Of a stretch of DNA of 15,995 nucleotides, positions 6,349 to 13,418 are shown one piece after another. The first letter of the stretch is position 1, and every line of letters begins with the position of its first letter. Made by a program: the position numbers and the translations under genes. The DNA is taken from contig JALSKR010000124.1 in NCBI GenBank assembly GCA_026988735.1, forward strand, positions 1 to 15,995, read 5' to 3'. The notes under the pieces were generated by a model. It did no database searches. It had not been told where the DNA came from and worked only from the letters and a program-made list of their open reading frames with translations. Source of the DNA: Sulfurimonas sp. Its GTDB lineage: Bacteria > Campylobacterota > Campylobacteria > Campylobacterales > Sulfurimonadaceae.

Positions 6349-8004
6349 ATGGTTGATGTATGTATAATCGGCAGTGGAGCAGGTGGCTCACCCATAGCCT
6401 ATGAACTTGCAAATGCAGGATTTGATGTTGTGGTTTTGGAAAAAGGTGCAAATTACACAGAAGATGATTTTACCAAAGATGAAATCGGTGTTACGCGGCG
6501 TGATATGTTTACACCGCCTTTGAGTGAGCAAAAACACATTATAAATGAGTATCAAGCAGACGGGACATTTACGCGTTATGACGGTGAAGAATCCGGCTGG
6601 AGTTTTTGGAACGGCTCTATGGTCGGCGGTTCATCAAATCTGATGAGCGGCTACTTTCACAGGCTCAAACCCAATGATTTTAAACTCAAAAGTGTCTATG
6701 GTGTAATCAAAGGAGCAAATGTCGTTGACTGGCCGATCAGCTATGAAGAGCTTGAGCCGTACTATGACAAGGTCGAAAAAGTTGTGGGTGTGAGCGGCAA
6801 GATTGTCAAGCATAAGCATCTTGAACCACGCTCAAGTGAAGATTTGCCCTATCCGGAGCTGCAAACAAACGGTGCAGTACAATGGTTTGACCGTACATGT
6901 AAAGCGTTGGGATATGAAGCGATTCCGACACCTCGCGCAATTTTGTCACAAAATGCCCTCGGGCGTAACGGTTGTTACTACTCTAACTTTTGTGGGAGTT
7001 ACGGCTGTGCAAGTGGGGCAAAAGGGAGCGGGCGTGCTGCACTGCTTCAAAAATGTTCTGCAAAAATCATTACAGATGCCTTTGTCTACAGACTGGAAAG
7101 TGATGACAAAAAAGTAACACGGGCATATTACTATACAAAAAAAGGTATCAGACACTCTGTACAGGCGAAAATATTCGTTGTAGCGGCACAGGCGATTGAG
7201 ACTTCACGACTGTTGCTCAATTCTAAAAACAGATATTTTCCAAACGGTTTGGCAAATTCCAGCGGTGAAGTCGGGAAAAACCTGATATTTTCAGCTGGTG
7301 GCAGCGGCAGTGGACGGTTTGTTTTTGAAAAACTGACACCACAGCAGCAAAAAGAGCTGATGGAGGTCGGTGTATTTTTTAATCGCTCTTTACAGGACTG
7401 GTATGCGTATGAAAAAGAAACAAAGCAATACAAAGGCGGCACAATAGACTTTTTGTTCGAGCATCAAAATATTATTTCGCGTGTGATGCGTGAAGTGTAT
7501 GATGAAAACGGGAACCTTCTCTGGGGTGAAAAGCTCAAAGAAAAACTGCACAAACGACTGACAACTTCAAGAGTGCTTACCTTTGAAGTTTTTAATGACT
7601 GGTTGCCTACAGATAAATGTTTTGTAGGTGTTGATGAGAAGGTCAAAGACAAATACGGTGTGCCTGTGGGAGTTATAAACCTCTATGGACATCCACATGA
7701 TTTAGCAGTGGGCGAGCATTTGGCACAAAAGGCCGTTAAAGTTTTAGAAAAACTCGGATGTGAAGAGATTAGCTACTCTATCTCTTCTGCACCGCCTCCA
7801 AACCTTGTAGCAGGAGGATGTCGATTTGGCAATGATGCAAAAACATCGGTACTTGACAAAAACTGCAAGGCACATGATTTACAAAATCTGTATGTTGCAG
7901 ATGCCTCTTTTATGCCGACAGGTGGGAGTGTTCCTTATACATGGAGTATTTATGCAAACTCTTTTCGTGTGGCGGATGTTATTAAAAAAGAATTACAAGG
8001 ATAA
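6349..8004 (+). CDS. GMC-family FAD oxidoreductase (gluconate dehydrogenase large subunit-like)
   Basis: A 551-residue flavoprotein starting with the FAD-binding GSGAGG (8-13) and VVVLEKG, followed by GSMVGGSSNLMSGYFHR, typical of GMC oxidoreductases. A cysteine group C209-x5-C215-x4-C220 lies in the region where FAD-glucose and fructose dehydrogenases hold a [3Fe-4S] cluster, so electrons may leave through such a cluster. The C-terminal region has NLVAGGCRFG (485-494) and GGSVPYTWSIYANSFRVAD; the usual histidine before the GGxRxG stretch and the Asn-Pro before the last helix are not seen, so the active site differs from sugar oxidases. It starts 12 bp after the Tat-carrier subunit, which probably exports it to the periplasm. 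No cytochrome c subunit is nearby. Gluconate is the best guess for substrate, not proven. Confidence 0.87.
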   Translation: MVDVCIIGSGAGGSPIAYELANAGFDVVVLEKGANYTEDDFTKDEIGVTRRDMFTPPLSEQKHIINEYQADGTFTRYDGEESGWSFWNGSMVGGSSNLMSGYFHRLKPNDFKLKSVYGVIKGANVVDWPISYEELEPYYDKVEKVVGVSGKIVKHKHLEPRSSEDLPYPELQTNGAVQWFDRTCKALGYEAIPTPRAILSQNALGRNGCYYSNFCGSYGCASGAKGSGRAALLQKCSAKIITDAFVYRLESDDKKVTRAYYYTKKGIRHSVQAKIFVVAAQAIETSRLLLNSKNRYFPNGLANSSGEVGKNLIFSAGGSGSGRFVFEKLTPQQQKELMEVGVFFNRSLQDWYAYEKETKQYKGGTIDFLFEHQNIISRVMREVYDENGNLLWGEKLKEKLHKRLTTSRVLTFEVFNDWLPTDKCFVGVDEKVKDKYGVPVGVINLYGHPHDLAVGEHLAQKAVKVLEKLGCEEISYSISSAPPPNLVAGGCRFGNDAKTSVLDKNCKAHDLQNLYVADASFMPTGGSVPYTWSIYANSFRVADVIKKELQG

Positions 8005-8007
8005 AAT

Positions 8008-9189
8008 ATGATAGTTTCCATAGTATTTGCAGCAGGATGTTTTTGGGGTGTTGAGAAGCATTTTGAACATATGAAAGGTGTGATAGATGCGGAGTCCGGT
8101 TATGCCGGAGGCAATTATGCCGCTCCTACCTATAAAAAGGTGTTGAAAAACCGTTACACAAAAGACGGTAGAAAAATTGTGAACTATACCGAGTCTGTAA
8201 AAGTAGTTTATGATAACAGTAAAACAGATGCAAAAACGCTCATCAAATCTTTTTGGGAACTGCATGACCCGACACAGGCAAATGGTCAGGGAAATGACAT
8301 TGGTAACAATTACCGAAGTGCTATTTTTTATACAACACCAAGACAAAAACAGATTGCGTATGAAACAAAAAAAGAGTATCAAAAACTGCTTACGCAACAT
8401 GGTTACGGCAAGATAGTTACAGAGATAAAACCGCTGCAGCATTTTTATACGGCAGAAGCCTATCATCAAGATTATTTAGAAAAAAATCCCAACGGATATT
8501 GTCCGAACCATGCAACAGGTGTAAAATTTGAAAAAGAAAAAACAAAGCACAAAGCTGTAATGCCGCTTGGAGGCAAAGAGATTTTGGTGATTAAAAGCCC
8601 AAACTTTTGCCCCTATTGTGAAAAGTTTGATAAAGAAGTGGCACAAAAATACAAAGGCAATATACCTATGCGTACGGTTTTGGCCAGCAGTCTCAAAGGC
8701 TTTGACATAAAAACAAAACTCTACGCAACACCTACTGTACTTTTTATAGAAAATGGCAAAGAAAAAGCTGCTCATGTCGGATTTATGAATAAAAAAGAGT
8801 TTTACAAGGCCCTGGGAGACTTTAAACTAGGAAAAGACTCAGAGAGTTACAAGGTGGCATTCAATCAGGGAACCGACAACCGTTTTTGTAAACAGTATGA
8901 TATATTTAAACATACGCCAGATGGTGTTTTTGTAGACAAGTTGAGTGGTGAAGTTTTGTTTGACACACGAGACAGATTTAACTCAGGAACAGGATGGCTC
9001 AGTTTTTACAAAGCGGTTGACGGGGCGACGGTACAAAAAGAGGACAACAGTTTTGGTATGAAACGCATTGAAATCATCGCGAAAAAAAGCGGGATTCACT
9101 TAGGGCATGTTTTTCCTTTGCCTGATGGACGCAAACGGTTTTGTATCAATGCCAGTGTTTTGGAATTTGTACCAAGAAAAGAAGAGTAG
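8008..9189 (+). CDS. msrAB: Methionine sulfoxide reductase with MsrA, thioredoxin-like and MsrB domains
   Basis: A 393-residue fusion. Residues 1-170 are MsrA, with catalytic GCFWG (Cys11) and a possible recycling Cys165 in GYCPN. Residues about 188-272 form a thioredoxin-like domain with CPYC (201-204) and the cis-proline segment ATPTVLF (Pro242). Residues about 283-390 are MsrB, with HLGHVFP (364-370), catalytic Cys379 in RFCINAS, and Cys294 as a candidate recycling cysteine; the zinc-binding CxxC pairs are absent. Together it would reduce both S and R forms of methionine sulfoxide and may recycle itself internally. No signal peptide is visible, so it is probably cytoplasmic. AAGGAT at 7997-8002 and a 3-bp gap from the GMC gene place it in the same operon. 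The domain order differs from Neisseria PilB (thioredoxin-MsrA-MsrB). Confidence 0.92.
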   Translation: MIVSIVFAAGCFWGVEKHFEHMKGVIDAESGYAGGNYAAPTYKKVLKNRYTKDGRKIVNYTESVKVVYDNSKTDAKTLIKSFWELHDPTQANGQGNDIGNNYRSAIFYTTPRQKQIAYETKKEYQKLLTQHGYGKIVTEIKPLQHFYTAEAYHQDYLEKNPNGYCPNHATGVKFEKEKTKHKAVMPLGGKEILVIKSPNFCPYCEKFDKEVAQKYKGNIPMRTVLASSLKGFDIKTKLYATPTVLFIENGKEKAAHVGFMNKKEFYKALGDFKLGKDSESYKVAFNQGTDNRFCKQYDIFKHTPDGVFVDKLSGEVLFDTRDRFNSGTGWLSFYKAVDGATVQKEDNSFGMKRIEIIAKKSGIHLGHVFPLPDGRKRFCINASVLEFVPRKEE

Positions 9190-9213
9190 TACCTTTTTTA
9201 AGAAATATCGGCG

Positions 9214-9232
9214 TATAATCTTTACATGTAAA
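9214..9232 (+). promoter_or_regulatory. Promoter of the beta-CASP RNase gene with a palindrome at +1
   Basis: TATAAT at 9214-9219 is followed immediately by TTTACATGTAAA (9221-9232), a perfect 12-bp palindrome lying where transcription should start. The palindrome is one member of the TTACATGTAA family repeated through the window, so it may be a regulator site or a genome-wide motif that happens to fall here. Confidence 0.55.
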
Positions 9233-9261
9233 CTCTTTATAAATAAACTCTCTATAAAGGA
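9230..9261 (+). repeat. Tandem 15-bp repeat in the leader that can pair over the ribosome binding site
   Basis: Two 15-bp direct copies (9230-9244, 9245-9259) match at 13 of 15 positions. Within them CTTTATA (9235-9241) is the exact complement of TATAAAG (9253-9259), which overlaps the ribosome binding site AAAGGA (9256-9261). The 7-bp stem with an 11-nt loop is weak because it is AT-rich, but it could control translation of the nuclease. Confidence 0.45.
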
Positions 9262-9267
9262 TTGATG

Positions 9268-10668
9268 ATGGCAACAGTAAGATCATATGGTGCAACAAAA
9301 GAGGTGACAGGCTCCTGTCATGTGCTGAAAATTGGTGGCGTGAAGATTATGATAGACTGCGGGATGTTTCAGGGAGAAGATGAAGAGAAAAATGAAGAGG
9401 CTTTTTATTTTGACCCCTCGAGTATAGATTATCTTTTAGTGACACATGCGCATCTTGATCATATCGGACGGATTCCCAAACTAGTGAAAGAAGGTTTTAA
9501 GGGGAAAATTTATGCGACTGCCGCTACAATGGATCTGGCAGAGATTATTTTGATGGACAGTGTGAAAATAATGAGTGAAGATTTTCAAACAAAGTATAGA
9601 AAAGCACTACGTAAAGGAAGAGAAAAAAAACTCTCAAAACCACTCTATCAGCCTTTGGATGTGGAAAAAACATTTCAAAGCATAGAGTGGGTGAACCCTG
9701 AATATGACAAATATTATGACTTATGCGAAGGTGTCAGTTTTGTCTACCGCAATGCCGGACATATTTTAGGTTCCGCATTTATAGAACTCTCTTATATGGA
9801 CAAGAATGATTCGCATACTATCGTGTTTTCAGGCGACATCGGGAATGATAACGGTCTTGTGATGCCAAATTTAAGCAAGTGCGACAAAACACAGACCCTC
9901 TATGTCGAAACAACCTATGGGGACAGGGATCATCGCTCGATTGACGGAACAATCAAAGAGTTTAAAGATGTTCTTGTAAAAACTTTGAATAACCATGGAA
10001 ATGTACTTATCCCCTCTTTTGCTTTGGAAAGAACACAAGAACTCCTTTGTATTTTACGAGATATGTATGAAAACGGAGAGTTGCCTAAATGTAAAGTTTT
10101 TTTAGATTCGCCTATGGCAACCCGTGCGACAGCTGTCTATCAAAATTATGTTCAAGAGTTAACGCAAAAATGTCAGCAGAACTTTCAAAATAATGGGAGC
10201 GTTTTTAAGTTTGATCTCCTTACATGTACAGAGACGCCGGAAGCTTCAAAAAGCATCAATGATATAAAGAGCCGCGCTATTATCATTGCAGGAGCCGGAA
10301 TGTGTAACGGCGGACGTATTACACACCATTTTAAACACAGAATTTGGGACAAACGAAATGCCGTAATTTTTGTAGGATTTCAGGCTGAGGGAACTTTGGG
10401 ACGAGAAATAGTCGAGGGTGCGAAATGGATAAATATTTTGGGAGAAGATATTGTTGTCAAGGCATCTATTCACACAATTAACGGATTTTCCGCACATGCC
10501 GACAGAGATGGAATATTGGAATGGATCAAGAGTATGCAGGATTTGAAAAAAGTATTTTTGGTACATGGAGAACTCAAAAGTCAAAAAGCTTTTAAAAAAA
10601 TGTTAAATAAAAAACTGCATCTGAATGCGCATATAGTCTCTTTTAAGGAGAAAATAGTTCTTGAGTAA
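9268..10668 (+). CDS. Metallo-beta-lactamase fold beta-CASP ribonuclease (COG1236/YsmB-like)
   Basis: A 466-residue cytoplasmic nuclease of the metallo-beta-lactamase/beta-CASP class related to RNase J and CPSF73-like proteins. The metal-binding motif THAHLDH (His60, His62, Asp64, His65) is followed by AGHILGSAF and FSGDIG; the beta-CASP part shows LIPSFALERTQE, LDSPMA, GAGMCNGGR and the late metal/active-site motifs FSAHAD and HGE. Bacterial members process or degrade RNA, sometimes as exonucleases; the exact substrate is unknown. Three starts are possible (TTG 9262, ATG 9265, ATG 9268); AAAGGA at 9256-9261 is best placed for 9268. It has its own promoter and appears monocistronic. A palindrome covers its stop codon. 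Confidence 0.9.
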   Translation: MATVRSYGATKEVTGSCHVLKIGGVKIMIDCGMFQGEDEEKNEEAFYFDPSSIDYLLVTHAHLDHIGRIPKLVKEGFKGKIYATAATMDLAEIILMDSVKIMSEDFQTKYRKALRKGREKKLSKPLYQPLDVEKTFQSIEWVNPEYDKYYDLCEGVSFVYRNAGHILGSAFIELSYMDKNDSHTIVFSGDIGNDNGLVMPNLSKCDKTQTLYVETTYGDRDHRSIDGTIKEFKDVLVKTLNNHGNVLIPSFALERTQELLCILRDMYENGELPKCKVFLDSPMATRATAVYQNYVQELTQKCQQNFQNNGSVFKFDLLTCTETPEASKSINDIKSRAIIIAGAGMCNGGRITHHFKHRIWDKRNAVIFVGFQAEGTLGREIVEGAKWINILGEDIVVKASIHTINGFSAHADRDGILEWIKSMQDLKKVFLVHGELKSQKAFKKMLNKKLHLNAHIVSFKEKIVLE

Positions 10669-10681
10669 AGACTGTCTTTAC
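10665..10681 (+). terminator. Palindrome over the stop codon of the RNase gene
   Basis: GTAAAGACTGTCTTTAC is a perfect inverted repeat of 8 bp around a central T and includes the TAA stop. As RNA it would form a short hairpin; a T-rich stretch appears only about 25 bp later (near 10704-10715). It may help termination or protect the 3' end, but it is not a classic intrinsic terminator. Confidence 0.3.
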
Positions 10682-11067
10682 AGCAGGACTGTATTGCCAC
10701 TAAGTTGTCTTTTTCTCTTCATTTAATATTTCCACAGCTTTGACTCAAATTTCTTTTCTATCCTTTATAAATGCCTAACATATGAAGATAAATTATGAGT
10801 AAAATAGTTTATCTTACTCTATGTATTGTGTTTAAGTATATGTTTCTTTGAACTTTTATATCTAGAAACTGTTACGAATCTTCCCACCATAAGAAAAATC
10901 TAAGATATAACATATAGTTATGATTATTTAAAATATTTTACATTTTGTATCCCTGTAATTGGGAAAAATTAATTTTATCAAATTAATGTGATACATATAA
11001 CATATATAAATATAACAAAATGTTATTATCACATCTTTTAAAGTATAAAAATAAAATAATTAATTTT
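10682..11067. other. Long AT-rich intergenic region without genes
   Basis: No supported coding sequence. Several dyads are visible: AGATAAA/TTTATCT (10786-10792, 10808-10814), ATTAATTT/AAATTAAT (10968-10975, 10980-10987), ATAACA-AAA-TGTTAT (11012-11026) and a spaced TGTGATA/TATCACA pair (10987-10993, 11027-11033). The region becomes very AT-rich after about 10900, in contrast with the genes to its left, and marks the border of the FCSD-Rieske-porin cluster. Confidence 0.5.
11012..11026. promoter_or_regulatory. ATAACA-N3-TGTTAT dyad upstream of the FCSD operon
   Basis: A perfect 6-bp inverted repeat with a 3-bp spacer lies about 42 bp upstream of the -10 box at 11068. Position and symmetry fit an activator of the CRP/FNR superfamily (the C. 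jejuni NssR site TTAAC-N4-GTTAA is similar but not identical). An outer TGTGATA/TATCACA pair brackets it. The identity of any regulator is inference. Confidence 0.3.
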
Positions 11068-11073
11068 TATAAT
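11068..11073 (+). promoter_or_regulatory. TATAAT -10 box of the FCSD-Rieske operon
   Basis: A perfect TATAAT about 90 bp before the ATG of the flavoprotein gene. In such AT-rich DNA chance matches are common, so the assignment rests mainly on its position relative to the upstream dyad and the downstream Fur-like site. Confidence 0.4.
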
Positions 11074-11111
11074 AAAGTTTTAATTTATATTTCAAACCCT
11101 ACTATGCTACT

Positions 11112-11130
11112 CGTAATAGAAATCATTATC
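11112..11130. promoter_or_regulatory. Fur-box-like site before the FCSD operon
   Basis: The 19 bp match the classical Fur consensus (GATAATGATAATCATTATC) at 14 positions, with the right half AATCATTATC intact. It lies about 40 bp downstream of the predicted transcription start and about 35 bp before the flavoprotein ATG, where binding would hinder transcription. Iron or related metal control of the operon is therefore possible; Campylobacterota Fur sites can differ from this consensus. Confidence 0.45.
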
Positions 11131-11164
11131 ATTTGATTTTTAAAATTTAAGTAGGAGTAGGCAA

Positions 11165-12553
11165 ATGAATTTTACACGTAGAGATGTAATGAAGATGGGT
11201 GCTGTCAGTGTTGTATCAGTAGCAATTACAGGGGGTACAAGCGGTTGTAGCAAGGCTGAAGCTTCTCCATCTAAGATACAAAGTAGTGATAAAAAGCTGG
11301 GAAAACATACTGTAGTGATTATAGGTGGTGGCTTTGGAGGTTTAACTGTTGCTAACAACTTAAAGAAAAAAAATAAAAATTTAGATGTTTTAGTAATAGA
11401 GAAAAGAGATACTTTTATGTCTTGTCCTGTATCAAATACGTATCTGGGAAAACTAGATGGCATGAACTTGGGAACATTTGTGTTTGATTATGCACAACCA
11501 GTAGAAAAATATGGTTATAAAATGTGTAAATCAGAAGTTATTGGGATAGACCGTGTAAATAAAACCATAACTACAGCCAAAGGCATTATTGGATATGAAA
11601 TTCTTGTGCTTTCGCCTGGTATTGCATATAACTATGAAAGTCAATTTCCGACATGGTCAAAAGAAAAAATAGCTGAGATACAAAGAACTGCACCTGCTGC
11701 TTTAATTCCAGGTTCAGAACATGTAGCACTAGAGAGAATGCTTTCAAATATGGATGATGGAGATGTTGTAATTACTGTGCCAAATGGTAAATTCCGTTGT
11801 CCTCCTGCCCCATTTGAAAGAGCATGTATGATAGCAGCATATATGGAAAAGGAAGACATTCAAGGGAAAGTTATTATTCTTAATCCTAAAGAAAAGTTTG
11901 CGAAATATGGTGCATTTATGGAGTCTTTTAGAGACTTATATAAAGATAGAATTGTATATATCCCAAATGCGAAAGTTGATGATGTGGATCCTAAGAATAA
12001 AATTATTTCGTACACACAACATATTGAAGATGATTTTGAAACAAAGAAAATAATTAAAAAAAGCATAAAGTATGAAGTACTTAATCTTATGCCAAATAAT
12101 AAATCAAATCCTGTAATAGCAATGGCTCAACTAAAAACTACATCAGATTCTTTTCATAAAGTTTTAATGAATGGTTGTTCTTTTCAAACGATTACAGATA
12201 AAGATGTATATGCAGTAGGTGATGTTGTTGGACATGCCATACCGCCAAGTGGACAAACAGCTGTGTGGGCTGGAAAACAGTGTGCAAGTGAAATTTTAGC
12301 ACGATTAGCTGGTAAATCATATTCTCTTCCGGTAAAAACGAAAGTTATACATGCCGGAAATGTTTGTTACTCCATGGTTGGAGATAATCCAGAGGAGGGC
12401 ATTATGGTTACACATGATTTTTCATGGACGGGGAAAACTATTAAAGGAAAAGGGCATGTTCCAAGAGCTGCATCTGGAAAATTCCGTTCAACAGGTACAG
12501 CAAAAGCTCTTCGTGATTGGTACTCAGGGATTACAGCTGATCTTTTTTCATAA
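11165..12553 (+). CDS. Tat-exported FCSD-type flavoprotein (sulfide dehydrogenase FccB/SoxF-like)
   Basis: A 462-residue FAD protein resembling the flavin subunit of flavocytochrome c sulfide dehydrogenase. It has a Tat-type N-terminus (TRRDVMKMG, 4-12) with Cys28 in TSGC, the FAD fold IIGGGFGGL (52-60), FMSCPVSN with Cys87 at the position of the covalent FAD cysteine of FccB, and FRCPPAPFERA with Cys212 at the first redox-active cysteine. A second active-site cysteine is not in the usual context; Cys338 is the nearest candidate. AVGDV precedes the C-terminal FCSD domain, seen in CYSMVG and the ending WYSGITADLF. In the periplasm it would oxidise sulfide or a related sulfur compound. The usual cytochrome c partner (CxxCH) is absent; a Rieske protein follows instead. 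AGGAG at 11153-11157 supports the start. Confidence 0.85.
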   Translation: MNFTRRDVMKMGAVSVVSVAITGGTSGCSKAEASPSKIQSSDKKLGKHTVVIIGGGFGGLTVANNLKKKNKNLDVLVIEKRDTFMSCPVSNTYLGKLDGMNLGTFVFDYAQPVEKYGYKMCKSEVIGIDRVNKTITTAKGIIGYEILVLSPGIAYNYESQFPTWSKEKIAEIQRTAPAALIPGSEHVALERMLSNMDDGDVVITVPNGKFRCPPAPFERACMIAAYMEKEDIQGKVIILNPKEKFAKYGAFMESFRDLYKDRIVYIPNAKVDDVDPKNKIISYTQHIEDDFETKKIIKKSIKYEVLNLMPNNKSNPVIAMAQLKTTSDSFHKVLMNGCSFQTITDKDVYAVGDVVGHAIPPSGQTAVWAGKQCASEILARLAGKSYSLPVKTKVIHAGNVCYSMVGDNPEEGIMVTHDFSWTGKTIKGKGHVPRAASGKFRSTGTAKALRDWYSGITADLFS

Positions 12554-12569
12554 ATGATAAAGTCTAGTC

Positions 12570-13301
12570 ATGGATAGAAGAAATTTTTTAAAAATAACAG
12601 GTATCGGTGGTATTACAATGGCTGTTTTACCATCAACAATTACAGGCTCGTTGTATGCTGATGATGGTCGGCTTTTTGAAGTATATGAAAAAGTACAACT
12701 TATTAATGCTGATGGGGAGGCATTAAAAGCATCTAGTTTGAAAAAAGAAGTAAATTATGTATTTAATTATCCTTTTGTCGGAACACCTGCAATTCTTTTA
12801 GATTTAGGTGTTGTAACACATCAAAAGGTAAAACTCTTTTCAGAAGATGGAGAAGAATATATATGGAAGGGAGGAGTAGGCACTCAACGAAGTATAGTTG
12901 CATATTCTGCAATTTGTTCTCATCAATTAGCACATCCAACGCCGGAGGATAGTTTTTTACAGTATTTACAAAGGGGTAAAACAACTATGGCGTGTGAACA
13001 AAAAGGTGGTTTAATAATTTGTTCATCGCACCTTTCTGCTTTTAATCCTTTAAAGGGATGTGAAAAAGTTGCCGGACCTGCTGAACAACCTTTGGCTTCT
13101 ATTATTATTGAAGTAGCAGAAGATGATACTTTATGGGCATCTGCTGTTTTGGGAGCAGATAAATTTCATGAATACTTTAAGCGTTATAAGCTGGAAATGA
13201 AAAAGTTTTATGGAGGGAAAAGAAAAGCAAAAAAATTGGTTAAAGAGCATGTTGTAACTGTTACATTGAATGAATATACAAAAGAAATTATTCAATATTA
13301 A
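12570..13301 (+). CDS. Tat-exported Rieske [2Fe-2S] protein
   Basis: A 243-residue protein with a twin-arginine start (DRRNFLKITG, 2-11), a hydrophobic stretch and a likely cleavage or anchor region near residue 30. The Rieske ligands are C116-S-H118 and C151-S-S-H154, spaced as in small Rieske subunits, with an extra Cys142 nearby. The Cys after the first ligand pair and the Cys in the second box that form the disulfide in bc1-type Rieske proteins are lacking, suggesting a lower-potential cluster. It lies 16 bp after the FCSD-type flavoprotein gene with only a weak ribosome binding site, so translation may be coupled. It probably takes electrons from that flavoprotein in the periplasm in place of the usual cytochrome c; this is inference. 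The Lys-rich C-terminal tail is unassigned. Confidence 0.85.
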   Translation: MDRRNFLKITGIGGITMAVLPSTITGSLYADDGRLFEVYEKVQLINADGEALKASSLKKEVNYVFNYPFVGTPAILLDLGVVTHQKVKLFSEDGEEYIWKGGVGTQRSIVAYSAICSHQLAHPTPEDSFLQYLQRGKTTMACEQKGGLIICSSHLSAFNPLKGCEKVAGPAEQPLASIIIEVAEDDTLWASAVLGADKFHEYFKRYKLEMKKFYGGKRKAKKLVKEHVVTVTLNEYTKEIIQY

Positions 13302-13324
13302 AAAAAGGGGGAGGAAAAGGAAAA
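13300..13324. other. 25-nt uninterrupted purine tract
   Basis: Directly after the Rieske stop codon comes a run of only A and G, including GGGGGAGG, then CT and a further purine block to about 13339. The rest of the 117-bp gap holds AAAGGA (13404-13409) for the porin gene. It has no start codon at useful distance and no hairpin, so its function is unclear. Confidence 0.5.
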
Positions 13325-13418
13325 CTAGAGGGGAAAAATTTACAAGCAACAACAAATGTTTAAAACCTAATGGTATAGGAATAACCTAGAAATAATTAAA
13401 TATAAAGGAAAAATAAAA

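Larger units (their letters stand above)
1597..9231. repeat. Dispersed 10-bp palindrome TTACATGTAA, six perfect copies
   Basis: Perfect copies lie at 1597-1606, 1737-1746, 3378-3387, 6166-6175, 6327-6336 and 9222-9231; five of the six are preceded by T. Close relatives lie at 6894 (TACATGTAAA), 10220 (TTACATGTAC) and 15084 (ATACATGTAT). In genes the motif is read in different frames (LHV, TCK, YM-stop), so selection is on DNA rather than protein. Its role is unknown. Confidence 0.8.

Noticed and set aside
6803..7155. Overlapping ORFs of 104 and 69 codons inside the GMC gene
   Set aside because: Both lie fully within a well-supported flavoprotein frame and show no motif.
7993..8469. Minus-strand ORF of 158 codons opposite the MsrA domain
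   Set aside because: The plus strand clearly encodes MsrA here; the opposite frame has no family resemblance or start signal.
10795..10851. Short ORF of 18 codons starting MSKIVYLTL in the long intergenic region
   Set aside because: No ribosome binding site, no recognisable motif, and it lies in AT-rich DNA where such ORFs arise by chance.
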